Of a stretch of DNA of 64,000 nt, positions 27,746-38,713 are shown one piece after another. Source of the DNA: JAEUJZ01 sp964460115 (GTDB taxonomy: Bacteria; Myxococcota_A; Polyangia; Palsa-1104; JAEUJZ01); contig CAYWPR010000030.1 in the NCBI GenBank assembly GCA_964460115.1, forward strand, positions 4,558-68,557. The letters are read 5' to 3'. Within the stretch, counting starts at the first letter, position 1, and every line of letters begins with the position of its first letter. A model generated the notes under the pieces. That model did not search any database and was not told the origin of the DNA. It worked only from the letters and a program-made list of their open reading frames with translations. A program made the translations under genes and the position numbers.

Positions 27746-28121
27746 ACCGGCTTTGGCCGACAAGGTGAATGCCCATTTGCAAAATTGCTCGCCCTGTCGC
27801 AGCGAATGCGAGGCCCTCAAAGAAGTCGACAGGCGACTTGTGTGTCTGGGCGCGGATATGTCCGCGGCAGCGCTAGCAGCGATGCCGGCAGCATTGCCGA
27901 TTTCGGCGCCTCCGCCCCCGCCTAAGCCAGCGCTGGCCGCTAGCCCGCCTTTGGCAGCGCCCCTTGAACCCAAAAAGCTGCCGCATCCTTTGCAGTCCGA
28001 TTCCAATCTGAAAGCGGCGAACTCCGCAGGGATGGGCGCAACAATGCCGCGGCTGGTCATTGGCCTCGGCGTGTTTTTGACGCTGTGTTTGCTTTTTTCG
28101 CTCGTTTACTTTCGCCATTAA
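27705..28121 (+). CDS. zinc-finger-type anti-sigma factor, membrane anchored
   Basis: 138 aa from the ATG at 27705. The N-terminal MTCAETRR...HLQNCSPCRSEC has the HxxxCxxC pattern of the anti-sigma zinc domain (about residues 18-26). A Pro/Ala-rich linker leads to a C-terminal membrane segment (about 112-134, LVIGLGVFLTLCLLFSLVY) and a very short exterior tail, so it probably holds the upstream sigma factor at the membrane. GGGGGAGG lies about 14 bp upstream, a long spacing, and the start is within the sigma gene. The lack of a periplasmic sensor domain is notable. Confidence 0.75.
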   Translation: MTCAETRRQLPEPEPALADKVNAHLQNCSPCRSECEALKEVDRRLVCLGADMSAAALAAMPAALPISAPPPPPKPALAASPPLAAPLEPKKLPHPLQSDSNLKAANSAGMGATMPRLVIGLGVFLTLCLLFSLVYFRH

Positions 28122-28288
28122 AGAAGTAAGCAGCCAAGTATTTTCGTTGCTTTTCGAGGCAAACTCGGCTGAGGTAATCATTCTGATACCTGAGGCGCTT
28201 GTCCCTGCCACCTCATCCAGCCGATTCGGATGAGCGTTTCATGGGGATGCCATGCCCTTCTCGGCAAAACCGGATGAGCTGCCGCCAC

Positions 28289-28305
28289 ATTCCTTGCGCA
28301 GGAAT
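28289..28305. promoter_or_regulatory. inverted repeat upstream of the YtfJ-like gene
   Basis: ATTCCT-TGCGC-AGGAAT, 6-bp arms with a 5-bp centre, about 50 bp before the GTG start. Candidate operator. The rest of the 232-bp gap shows no gene. Confidence 0.3.
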
Positions 28306-28353
28306 CGAACCGAAACGACCCTGCAGGCCCGACCTACGATAGGAGTCAAAACC

Positions 28354-28965
28354 GTGGAGCACAGAAATCTCAGACCAAAATTCGCCGCCTTTTTACGTGG
28401 CCTGCTGTCGGCCCTGACTGTTTCCTTTTGCGCGCTGAGCTTTGCTCCCGCGGCGTATGCCGACGAGGCGCCGGCAGCGCCCTGCACCGAGGTCGCCGTC
28501 GGCAGCGTGCTAGAAAACGCAACCATTCAAGATGCGAACAAACAACCGGCGCAAATTCCCGGCCTGGGCGAGCGGATTCTGCTGATTTTGTACACAGATC
28601 CCGATGTCGCCAATCAGAACGATCCATTTGCCGACCAGGTCAAGGCCCAGAATTTCGATCCGACCTACTTTCAATCGATCGGCATCGCCAACATGGAAGA
28701 CGCGCCGGCCAAGCCGAACTGGGCCATTCGCATGATCATCCGCGGCAAGATCAAAAAGTATCAAGTCACGATCCTGACCGACCCCAAGCGCGAACTTATC
28801 AAGCAGTGGAAGCTTTGCGACTGCAATGACAAGTCGGTCGTGCTGCTTATCGGCAAAGATAAGAAACTCAAGTACTTCAAAAAAGGAGCGCTCAGCGCCG
28901 ACGAAACCCAAGCGGTCATCGCGCAGATGAAGCAGCTTATCGCCGACACCAAGGGGCAAGGGTAG
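28354..28965 (+). CDS. YtfJ-like periplasmic protein (thioredoxin-fold)
   Basis: 203 aa from the GTG at 28354, chosen because AGGAG lies about 8 bp upstream; the longer open frame to 28252 has no ribosome site. The signal peptide ends at AYA-DE. The mature protein keeps the YtfJ pattern, including ending in KKGALSADETQAVIAQMKQL, close to the C-terminal helix of YtfJ. It has CDCND but no CxxC redox pair in the usual place, so redox activity is doubtful. A hairpin with a T-run follows the stop. Confidence 0.65.
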   Translation: MEHRNLRPKFAAFLRGLLSALTVSFCALSFAPAAYADEAPAAPCTEVAVGSVLENATIQDANKQPAQIPGLGERILLILYTDPDVANQNDPFADQVKAQNFDPTYFQSIGIANMEDAPAKPNWAIRMIIRGKIKKYQVTILTDPKRELIKQWKLCDCNDKSVVLLIGKDKKLKYFKKGALSADETQAVIAQMKQLIADTKGQG

Positions 28966-28968
28966 ATC

Positions 28969-28992
28969 TGCGGTCCAGCCGCAAAGCTTTTT
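28969..28992 (+). terminator. intrinsic terminator after the YtfJ-like gene
   Basis: TGCGG (28969-28973) and CCGCA (28979-28983) form a 5-bp stem with a 5-nt loop, and TTTTT follows at 28988-28992, a few bases after the stop codon. Confidence 0.5.
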
Positions 28993-29133
28993 GACCGTAG
29001 TCTGTTCGCGCTTTTTCCTCCGCTACCGCCTTGCCGAAGCACTTTCAAGGCACTTTCAAAGCATTGCCGAAGGCCGCCCTTCGTCGCGGCGGCCGTCCAC
29101 ATTTACAGAAATAAGCCTGCCCTGGTACGATCC

Positions 29134-29156
29134 CGTGGGGCGTTTTTTCGCCCACG
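29134..29156. other. hairpin with a T6 loop before the DNA ligase gene
   Basis: CGTGGGGCG and CGCCCACG pair with one bulged G around a TTTTTT loop, 24 bp before the ligase ATG. A G7 run (ending about 3 bp from the ATG) may serve as the ribosome site. Confidence 0.35.
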
Positions 29157-29180
29157 TCACGTCACATCACGGGGGGGCAT

Positions 29181-30038
29181 ATGCCTGCAAGAAAGTCAGC
29201 TCTGGCGCCAAAAACGCCGACGGCTAAGGGCAAACCTGACAAAGACCCGGCGGTGCCGCCGCCTATACTTTTGGCGCATGTCTGGGAAAACGACATCGAC
29301 CTGACCGGCTGGTGGATGAGCGAGAAGCTCGACGGTGTCCGCGCCTACTGGAACGGAAAAGACTTTGTCTCGCGTCTGGGCAATGTCTATAAAGCTCCGG
29401 CCTGGTTCAAACAAGGTCTTCCCGATACGCCGCTCGATGGCGAACTGTGGGTCGGACGCAAAAAATTTCAGCGTTGCGTCAGCATCGTGCGCCGTCAAGA
29501 AGAGCACGACCAATGGCAAGAAGTGCAGTATCTGGTCTTTGACGCGCCGAGTCTGTCTTTGCCGTTTGAAGCACGGCTTTCACATATTCAGAACGACATG
29601 AAGGCGCGCGGCCCAAAGTATGCGAGCTACCATCCGCAACAGACCTGCCGCGGCACTGCGCATATGCGTGAAGAGCTTGCTCGCGTCGAAGCCCTAGGGG
29701 GTGAAGGCTTGATGATGCGCCGGCCCGGTTCTTTGTATGAAGTCGGGCGCTCGCACAGCTTGCTCAAGGTCAAAAGTTTTTACGATGCCGAGGCCCGCGT
29801 CGTCGCGTATCAAGCGGGCACCGGCAAGCATAAAGGTCGGCTGGGGGCGCTTCTGGTTGAAATGCCCGATGGGACGCGCTTTGCAGTCGGCACCGGGCTT
29901 TCAGATGCCGAGCGTCAAAGTCCGCCGCGGCTCGGCAGTATTATTACCTACCGCTACCAGGAACTTTCTGAAGGCGGAGTTCCCCGCTTCCCTTCTTATG
30001 TCGGCGTCCGACATGACGTGGCCTGGCCATCGCGCTAA
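29181..30038 (+). CDS. small ATP-dependent DNA ligase (LigE-like)
   Basis: 285 aa. The nucleotidyl motif I is SEKLDGVRAYW with adenylated K49; motif III DGELW, motif IV EGLMMRR and motif V LLKVKSF follow, then an OB-fold (about 190-285). The arrangement and the opening LLAHVWENDIDLTGWW match the minimal bacterial ligase group often called LigE, which seals nicks in duplex DNA. Known LigE proteins often carry a signal peptide; here the 28-residue leader is Lys/Pro-rich and not hydrophobic, so a cytoplasmic location is likelier. Confidence 0.85.
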   Translation: MPARKSALAPKTPTAKGKPDKDPAVPPPILLAHVWENDIDLTGWWMSEKLDGVRAYWNGKDFVSRLGNVYKAPAWFKQGLPDTPLDGELWVGRKKFQRCVSIVRRQEEHDQWQEVQYLVFDAPSLSLPFEARLSHIQNDMKARGPKYASYHPQQTCRGTAHMREELARVEALGGEGLMMRRPGSLYEVGRSHSLLKVKSFYDAEARVVAYQAGTGKHKGRLGALLVEMPDGTRFAVGTGLSDAERQSPPRLGSIITYRYQELSEGGVPRFPSYVGVRHDVAWPSR

Positions 30039-30158
30039 ATGCTTGCTTGCGGCTGTATTTAAATATTTATCCGCAGCCTAACGCTCGATCGACTTGGAAC
30101 GTTCTCCCTCGAACGCGCGGCAGGCAGCGACAGCCTAATTTAGAAACCCGTTACAGAG

Positions 30159-33176
<3,018 letters not shown>

Positions 33177-33365
33177 TACCACGTCCTTGGCGCTTCGGGG
33201 CGACGTAGGTACTGTCGACTGGGAGCAGACACCAGGGCGACAGCGGTCGTCCTTTGCCCGTTGCAGTATACGCTCAACGTAGAGGTTAGCATCGCATCAT
33301 AACCCTGCACAATGAAGAACAAAGTGGGCGCGGCCGATTCGGATGTCGGCTAGTATCCTCATCAT

Positions 33366-33401
33366 AAGATTCTTGAGATTCCGGAAATTCCTGAGAATCT
33401 T
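33366..33401. promoter_or_regulatory. inverted repeat in the leader of the DUF2007-like gene
   Basis: AAGATTCT (33366-33373) and AGAATCTT (33394-33401) are perfect 8-bp arms 20 bp apart, ending 9 bp before the GGAGG ribosome site. It could be a leader hairpin or an operator. Confidence 0.35.
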
Positions 33402-33419
33402 CAAGTCTTGGAGGCGAAT

Positions 33420-33779
33420 ATGGCTGATCACCTCGATAAGTTTGGCTCGGGACGAGGTCCCGGCCGTGTGCAATCTCGTCAGCAAGAAGCGGGCGCGTCT
33501 TTCGAGCTTGATCCCGAAAGCCTTGTCGAGATCTACAGGACCGACAACGACATTGTCGCGGGGCTTGTCGTTAACGAAATTTTGCGGCCAGCGGGGATTC
33601 ACGCGGCTTGCCACGATCGCCGTTCGCACAGCATCGTAGCACCGGCATCGATGCCGGGTGAGATCGGCATCGCTGTGCCCGCCCATCAAGCCGCTGCCGC
33701 CCGTCAGCGCCTGGTCGCCGCCCGTCAAGATGGCGTCCTGCATAGCGACGGCACGATCATCGAAGCGGATTTGACCTAA
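33420..33779 (+). CDS. DUF2007-like small protein
   Basis: 119 aa from the ATG at 33420, with GGAGG 5 bp upstream. The segment LVEIYRTDNDIVAGLVVNEILRPAGIHA followed by VPAHQAAAARQRLVAAR resembles the DUF2007/putative signal-transducing family, a small ferredoxin-like fold with no known enzyme activity. No signal peptide. The N-terminal 35 residues are polar. Followed after 30 bp by the PPDK-like gene, so the two may be cotranscribed. Family call is moderate. Confidence 0.55.
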   Translation: MADHLDKFGSGRGPGRVQSRQQEAGASFELDPESLVEIYRTDNDIVAGLVVNEILRPAGIHAACHDRRSHSIVAPASMPGEIGIAVPAHQAAAARQRLVAARQDGVLHSDGTIIEADLT

Positions 33780-33809
33780 GCAGCTCGCTGACCTCACACG
33801 ACGATTTTT

Positions 33810-35711
33810 ATGCAAACGCCGGATTTCGCAACCTGGGCGAGATGGCTGGTGCCAATTGCAGAACCGGGACAGGCCGTGCCGGATGCGCGGCTCCTCGGAC
33901 GCAAAGGGGCCGGGCTTGTCGTTATGCGGCAGCTCGGTCTGCCGGTGCCGCCGGGATTTGTCTTAACCACGGAACTTGGACAAAAGGCGCTGGCCAATTA
34001 CGATGCGTTCTGGCCGCTTTTGTGGGAGCAAATCGCACCGGCCTGCGCCACCTTGGCCAAAGAGGCTGGCCAGGTCCGCCCGCTGCAGCTTGCCGTGCGT
34101 TCATCCCCGACGGTGTCTATGCCGGGCATGATGGACACGCTCTTGGATGTGCCGTTTGAGCAGGCCAAGCTGCGCGCCGCTATCTTGGCCGTGCTGCGTT
34201 CCGCCGATTCGCCGCGCGTTGGCGAATATCGACGGCTGTATTTACGTCCTGGCATGGGCGAGGACGGCCAGGAACTGGGCGTTGCGGTGGTGATACAAGC
34301 GATGGTGCAGGGCGACCGGGGCCCTGGATCCGCTGCCGGCGTGCTGTTTACGCGCAATCCATCGACCGGCGAGCCGCTGCCCTATGGCGAATTTTTACCG
34401 CGGGCGCGCGGCGTGGACGTGGTCTCGGGCACAAAGCTTGCGCGGCCACTTGGCGAACTGGCCGAGCTGCTGCCCGAAGCTTATCGTCAGCTTTTGCATT
34501 GCGGAGATCGGCTGGAACGCCACTTTCGCGATATGCAAGACATCGAATTTACCATCGAAGAAGGCACTTTGTGGCTGCTTCAGACGCGCAGCGGGCAGCG
34601 CAGCGGCCAGGCCATGGTGCGCATCGCAGCGGATCTGTGTCGCGAAGGGCTGCTCGATTCAGCTGCGGCGCTGTCACGCATTGCCGCGCCGCGGCTGGCC
34701 GAAATTCTGCGCCCGATCATTCCAAAAGATGCGCCGCGCACGCTGCTAACTCGTGGCCTCCCCGCGTCGCCGGGGGTGGCGACCGGAAAAGTGGTTTTTT
34801 CATCGGCCGAGGTCGAGCTTGCGGCCCGCCGTGGTGAATCGACGATTCTTGTACGTCTTGATACGTCCCCCGAAGATATTTCCGGCATGCGGCTTTCTGC
34901 AGGGATTTTGACGGTGCGCGGCGGAATGACCTCGCATGCGGCGGTGGTCGCGCGCGGCCTTGGACGCTGCGCAGTGGTTGGCGCCAGTGCGCTGCACATT
35001 AATAGTGCGCAAAAAACTTTGTCCACGCCTGAACATACCATTCACAGCGGCGATGTACTGACCCTGGACGGCCACACTGGCGAGGTGCTGCTCGGCGAGG
35101 TCGCCATGTCGATGGCGCATGTGGCGAAAAATACTGCGCTAAACGAAGTTCTGTCCTGGACCGAGTCGCGCTCGCTACAGATCTATGCGCTTGTCGGCTC
35201 GAGCACCGAGCTTCAGTTGGCGCGCGAGCTTGGCGCCGCCGGCATCGTTGACAGCCGCATGCAAAGCGGGCCATGGACGCTGCATCGGCCTGCACCGCTC
35301 GCGCCGAAAACCGCCGACGGGTACGGGGCTCCGCTGCGTGGCATGCAAGTCGCGGATGCGGCGGCGCTCGATGCGCTGTGCAGCAGCCTGCGCCAAATTC
35401 ATGACAATTTGCTCGGCCCGAACGCCCCACCTAGCCCACCAGTCTATGACTTTGTCGTCCTTTTCGCCGATCTCGATCTGGAAAAAGCCGTGCCGCTGAT
35501 TCGCGCAGCGCAGCCGGGGCTACTCATGGGGCTGGCAGCAGCTCCGGTCCAAACCACGTCCACGTCTATGGCCGCAAGCGATGAAAAAGAGCTTGGGGCG
35601 CGAGCCCGCGCGCTTGGCCTGCAATTTATCGTTTGCCCCCCAAAGCGGCTGCCTATCGCCGCTGTCACCGTCGCACAATTGGCCTTGTGCGAAGACATCG
35701 CATCAAGCTAA
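33810..35711 (+). CDS. shortened pyruvate phosphate dikinase-like protein
   Basis: 633 aa, against roughly 870-900 for PPDK. The ATP-grasp domain is clear (RKGAGLVVMRQLGLPVPPGFVLT, AVRSSPTVSMPGMMDTLLDV) and so is the swivelling domain, with phospho-histidine H376 in GGMTSHAAVVARG. The C-terminal pyruvate/PEP barrel is reduced to about 200 residues, and the segment that carries the conserved RTEHMF in PPDK reads DSRMQSG, so the usual PEP-binding site is missing. A full dikinase reaction is unlikely; it could phosphorylate its histidine from ATP and pass the group elsewhere. Lies between the DUF2007-like gene and a P-loop protein gene. Confidence 0.75.
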   Translation: MQTPDFATWARWLVPIAEPGQAVPDARLLGRKGAGLVVMRQLGLPVPPGFVLTTELGQKALANYDAFWPLLWEQIAPACATLAKEAGQVRPLQLAVRSSPTVSMPGMMDTLLDVPFEQAKLRAAILAVLRSADSPRVGEYRRLYLRPGMGEDGQELGVAVVIQAMVQGDRGPGSAAGVLFTRNPSTGEPLPYGEFLPRARGVDVVSGTKLARPLGELAELLPEAYRQLLHCGDRLERHFRDMQDIEFTIEEGTLWLLQTRSGQRSGQAMVRIAADLCREGLLDSAAALSRIAAPRLAEILRPIIPKDAPRTLLTRGLPASPGVATGKVVFSSAEVELAARRGESTILVRLDTSPEDISGMRLSAGILTVRGGMTSHAAVVARGLGRCAVVGASALHINSAQKTLSTPEHTIHSGDVLTLDGHTGEVLLGEVAMSMAHVAKNTALNEVLSWTESRSLQIYALVGSSTELQLARELGAAGIVDSRMQSGPWTLHRPAPLAPKTADGYGAPLRGMQVADAAALDALCSSLRQIHDNLLGPNAPPSPPVYDFVVLFADLDLEKAVPLIRAAQPGLLMGLAAAPVQTTSTSMAASDEKELGARARALGLQFIVCPPKRLPIAAVTVAQLALCEDIASS

Positions 35712-35727
35712 ACTGGCCCGGCCCAAA

Positions 35728-35746
35728 GGCTATTTAGCCTATAGGC
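35728..35746. promoter_or_regulatory. overlapping palindromes upstream of the P-loop protein
   Basis: GGCTA-TT-TAGCC (35728-35739) and the perfect palindrome GCCTATAGGC (35737-35746) share three bases, so the two hairpins exclude each other. They lie 13-31 bp before the ATG, with TATATAT between. Candidate operator or leader switch. Confidence 0.4.
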
Positions 35747-35758
35747 AAGGCCTTATAT

Positions 35759-36391
35759 ATGCTGGTTTCCGACCTTGTCGTTTATGACCTAGTTCCAAGC
35801 GAGCTGGCGGCGCTGCGGCAAATCATGCCGGACCGGCTTCTGCCTTTACAAGAGCAGGCTGTGCGCCGCGGCATCCTGCACCGTCCTTCGGATCTGGTCA
35901 TTGCCGGACCGCCGAATTCGGGAAAAAGCGCTCTTTTAGAACTGGTCGCCCTCCATGCTACGCATAGTGGTCTGCGCCCGATCGTTGTCAGCATACGATC
36001 TACCTACAAGTTCGATTGGCTGCGCCCCCTGCCGATTGCGCAAAACGATTTCAAAAACTTAGATGATTTGCTAAGCGCCGATCTCGTCTTGGTAGATGAT
36101 CTGGAATGCCTGGAAGACGCCGCGTATCGTCCGGCGCTATTTCGGCTATTAAGCTGGATCAAGCTGCTAAAAGAGCGGCGCAGCGGCGGACCGCAGCTTA
36201 TTGCGAGCAGCCGGCCGTTTGCAGGAATCGCCGCACTGGCAGCGCGAATCGAAGCTGAGCTCGTTGCCGATGCGAAAAACGAGCCACGCGAAAAGATCGA
36301 CCAAAAAGTTTTGGCCGTCCTTTCCGCGGTGCGCGCAAAAAAAAGCTCTCTTTCCGCCGCCATGCCGGATGTCCAAGAGGGTCGGCGCTAG
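35759..36391 (+). CDS. P-loop NTPase resembling a single RecA lobe of a Ski2-like helicase
   Basis: 210 aa. A Q-motif-like segment LLPLQEQAV (27-35), Walker A GPPNSGKS (50-57), an acidic Walker B-like LVLVDDLE (109-116) and a following region PQLIASSRPFAG in the place of motif III give the order of helicase lobe 1. The DExH/DEAD box is altered to DDLE, and the second RecA lobe is absent. There is no frameshifted remainder downstream: the PP2C gene follows after 41 bp. Either a worn-down helicase or a stand-alone NTPase. The ATG has no visible ribosome site. Confidence 0.5.
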   Translation: MLVSDLVVYDLVPSELAALRQIMPDRLLPLQEQAVRRGILHRPSDLVIAGPPNSGKSALLELVALHATHSGLRPIVVSIRSTYKFDWLRPLPIAQNDFKNLDDLLSADLVLVDDLECLEDAAYRPALFRLLSWIKLLKERRSGGPQLIASSRPFAGIAALAARIEAELVADAKNEPREKIDQKVLAVLSAVRAKKSSLSAAMPDVQEGRR

Positions 36392-36432
36392 ACGTTCTGG
36401 CGATGGGGCTTTTGCCGTGTTAATGGATCCCA

Positions 36433-37182
36433 ATGCGCCTGATTCCATATGCCCTGTCTGATGTCGGCCGAAAACGTCAACACAATGAAGACAGTTATCT
36501 GGTCGCCCCTCAGCTTGGGCTGTTCGCTGTCGCCGATGGAATGGGCGGACATAGGGCGGGTGAAAAAGCCAGCCGCATGGCTGTCGATCGGCTGCGCGAT
36601 GCGCTGATTCCGCCGCGCCGGGGCGCAACGCGCGACGAAGTCCTGGGTCAACTACAGCGCGCCATGGCCATCACTGGAGCCGCCATTTTCGATGCCGCGC
36701 AAAGCGATCCGGATTTGGCCGGCATGGGCACCACGCTCACCTCGGTGCTATTTCATGGCCCGCGGGTTTATGTCGCGCACGTCGGCGACTCGCGCTGTTA
36801 TCTATTTCGCGATGGCCGGGTGCAACAGATTACAAGCGATCACTCGTGGGTGGCGGAACAAGTCAAAGCCGGCTTGCTGACCGAACAAGAGGCGCGCGAA
36901 TCGCGCTTCCGCCATATCATCACCCGCTCGGTCGGCTTTGAACGCGAGGTTCAAGTAGACGGCACCATCTACCCCACGCAAGCCGGAGACTGCCTGCTTT
37001 TATGCAGCGACGGACTGTCTAATTATATTGAGGAAGAGGATCTGTCCGACGTACTCGGTCACCAGCTTTATTGTGAAGCACCCCGGGTCCTGGTTGATAT
37101 GGCAAATCACCGGGGCGGCGACGACAACATCACTGTTGTCATTATCCATCTGGCCAACGATGCCGCGCGCGAGTCAGCTTAG
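36433..37182 (+). CDS. PP2C-type Ser/Thr protein phosphatase
   Basis: 249 aa soluble phosphatase of the Stp/PPM family. Metal-binding motifs are intact: NED at 18-20 in RQHNED, ADGMGGH (34-40), the GDSRCYLF strand, LLLCSDGLSN and the terminal DDNITVVII. Such enzymes reverse Ser/Thr kinase action, and several kinase-type proteins are encoded within the window. It follows the P-loop gene by 41 bp. A hairpin followed by six T residues lies 67 bp after its stop. Confidence 0.9.
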   Translation: MRLIPYALSDVGRKRQHNEDSYLVAPQLGLFAVADGMGGHRAGEKASRMAVDRLRDALIPPRRGATRDEVLGQLQRAMAITGAAIFDAAQSDPDLAGMGTTLTSVLFHGPRVYVAHVGDSRCYLFRDGRVQQITSDHSWVAEQVKAGLLTEQEARESRFRHIITRSVGFEREVQVDGTIYPTQAGDCLLLCSDGLSNYIEEEDLSDVLGHQLYCEAPRVLVDMANHRGGDDNITVVIIHLANDAARESA

Positions 37183-37249
37183 CAGCGTGGCCAAAACCCG
37201 CTCCTGCGCATTGCGAAAAGTGCATTGCCAGAATGTCGCGGGCTTGCCG

Positions 37250-37278
37250 GGACATCTTGTCACGCTGTCCGGTTTTTT
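37250..37278 (+). terminator. intrinsic terminator after the PP2C gene
   Basis: GGACA (37250-37254) and TGTCC (37266-37270) form a 5-bp stem with an 11-nt loop, then GG and TTTTTT. The stem is short, so strength is uncertain. Confidence 0.4.
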
Positions 37279-37342
37279 AGAGAGCTTCGCGGCGCGCACG
37301 AGGACAGCCAAGTTGGTCTAGGGTTTGCTTTTTACAGGGAAC

Positions 37343-38713
37343 ATGGGAATCGATAGCCGCAGGCGAGCTTTTTTGTGCATGGGACTTTTCGCGAGCTTCC
37401 TTTCGCAAATCAGCACGGCGCATGCAGATCCGGATCCGAATCAACCCGCCGCCGGCACCGGCACTTGTACCGGCATGGTCAATACAGCCACGATTGCCGG
37501 AACCACCACTTTGGCAGTCGGCTCGGGCGACCAGCAAATGCTGCTGCAGCAAAACGCCAACAATGCATTTGGACGTGCCGAGTGCGAATGCCGCAGCCGC
37601 GATTTGAGTCTGCGCATTCAGTTGTCGACGCCTTTGCCGCCGGGCACAACGATTGGCGCCGTCTCGCCGCGGCTTTATGTCGGTCAGGCGGATTGCAAAG
37701 ATTTATCGAAGCGCGGCCAACCCGGCTATCCCTGTGAGCCCATCACCAACGACGGCCCGCCAGGCTACAGCGCCGATTTCAACAGCATTGCGCAATCTTT
37801 CAAGAGCGTCGGTCCGTTTTCCATTCCGATTCCCGCCGAATCGCTGACCAATCCCAAGCCCGTGGGCGCGACGGACTGGCCGTGGAGCTGTAACATTGGC
37901 GCCATTCCCAGCAATACGATCTCATTGCTGGTCGGGGCGGATCCAACGCCGGCGGTTTGTTCGCTAAATTTGTCCGTCAATACCACTCCGCCAACCGCCC
38001 CAAGCAATCTATCGCTAAGTGCCGGAGACAGCGCGCTGACCGTAAATTGGTCGATTCCGCAGGGCACCTCCGGCATCGAGTATTTTCAGATACTCTGCCG
38101 CAAGCAGAACGATTCGAATCCGGTGATGTCAGACGATTTCGTCAAGAGCACCAAATACTGGTTTTCGTCCTGCGTCAACGGAACGCTATATCGTCGGCCC
38201 TTGTCCGTGACCATGACCGACAACACCGTCGTGCCGCCGCCGCCCGGAGTCACGATGCCGCCGCCGCCGGACATGGGGACTGGAACTGCCGATGGCGGAA
38301 CTGCCGATGGCGGAACTGCCGATGGCGGAACCGGTACGAGCGGCAGCACTTTTCCGATAGATGGACGGTTTATCTGTTCGGATCGCATCAGCTCCACCGA
38401 AACTGCTCCGTCGCGGCGAATCAGTAACCTACAAAATGGCCAAGCTTATGAAGTCATGGTCGTCTCCATTGATGCTTACGGCAATCCGGCCGCTTCGTCG
38501 GTGAAGGTCGGTGTTCCGCAGCCGACCCTAAGCCCGCTACAGCCGTTTTGTGATCAAAATGGCGGCATTTGCCCGACCGGCTTTGGTTGCCAAGCAGCGG
38601 CGACACCAGTTGGTGTCGGAACGGTGAGCTTTCTGGCTTTTAGCGCGCTGTTTCTGCTTGTGCGCAGACGGCGCGCGCGTTTTTTCACAGCAGGGCCGCG
38701 GAGGCGGATATGA
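37343..38713 (+). CDS. exported C-terminally anchored surface protein (MXAN_2561-like)
   Basis: 456 aa from the ATG at 37343; the frame is open to 37325. A signal peptide ends near AHA-DP. The body has several cysteine pairs and a fibronectin type III-like region (PTAPSNLSLSAGDSALTVNWSIP), then a Pro-rich stretch with three GTADG repeats. The C-terminus reads CQAAATPVGVGTVSFLAFSALFLLVRRRR: a cysteine, a membrane helix and a basic cluster, the MYXO-CTERM-like sorting arrangement. The next gene starts at ATGA overlap and is an MXAN_2562-like barrel, and the two families are known neighbours, which supports the call. Confidence 0.7.
   Translation: MGIDSRRRAFLCMGLFASFLSQISTAHADPDPNQPAAGTGTCTGMVNTATIAGTTTLAVGSGDQQMLLQQNANNAFGRAECECRSRDLSLRIQLSTPLPPGTTIGAVSPRLYVGQADCKDLSKRGQPGYPCEPITNDGPPGYSADFNSIAQSFKSVGPFSIPIPAESLTNPKPVGATDWPWSCNIGAIPSNTISLLVGADPTPAVCSLNLSVNTTPPTAPSNLSLSAGDSALTVNWSIPQGTSGIEYFQILCRKQNDSNPVMSDDFVKSTKYWFSSCVNGTLYRRPLSVTMTDNTVVPPPPGVTMPPPPDMGTGTADGGTADGGTADGGTGTSGSTFPIDGRFICSDRISSTETAPSRRISNLQNGQAYEVMVVSIDAYGNPAASSVKVGVPQPTLSPLQPFCDQNGGICPTGFGCQAAATPVGVGTVSFLAFSALFLLVRRRRARFFTAGPRRRI
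38282..38326. repeat. three 15-bp tandem repeats in the anchored surface protein gene
   Basis: Three exact copies of ggaactgccgatggc at 38282, 38297 and 38312, encoding GTADG. A possible length-variable linker. Confidence 0.8.

Noticed and set aside
28299..28309. tRNA T-loop-like sequence (complement of GGAATCGAACC)
   Set aside because: No matching T-stem, anticodon arm or acceptor stem could be built around it.
30039..30158. GGCTG/CAGCC with an AT-rich loop as a ligase terminator
   Set aside because: The arms are only five bases, 18 bases apart, and lack a following T-run.
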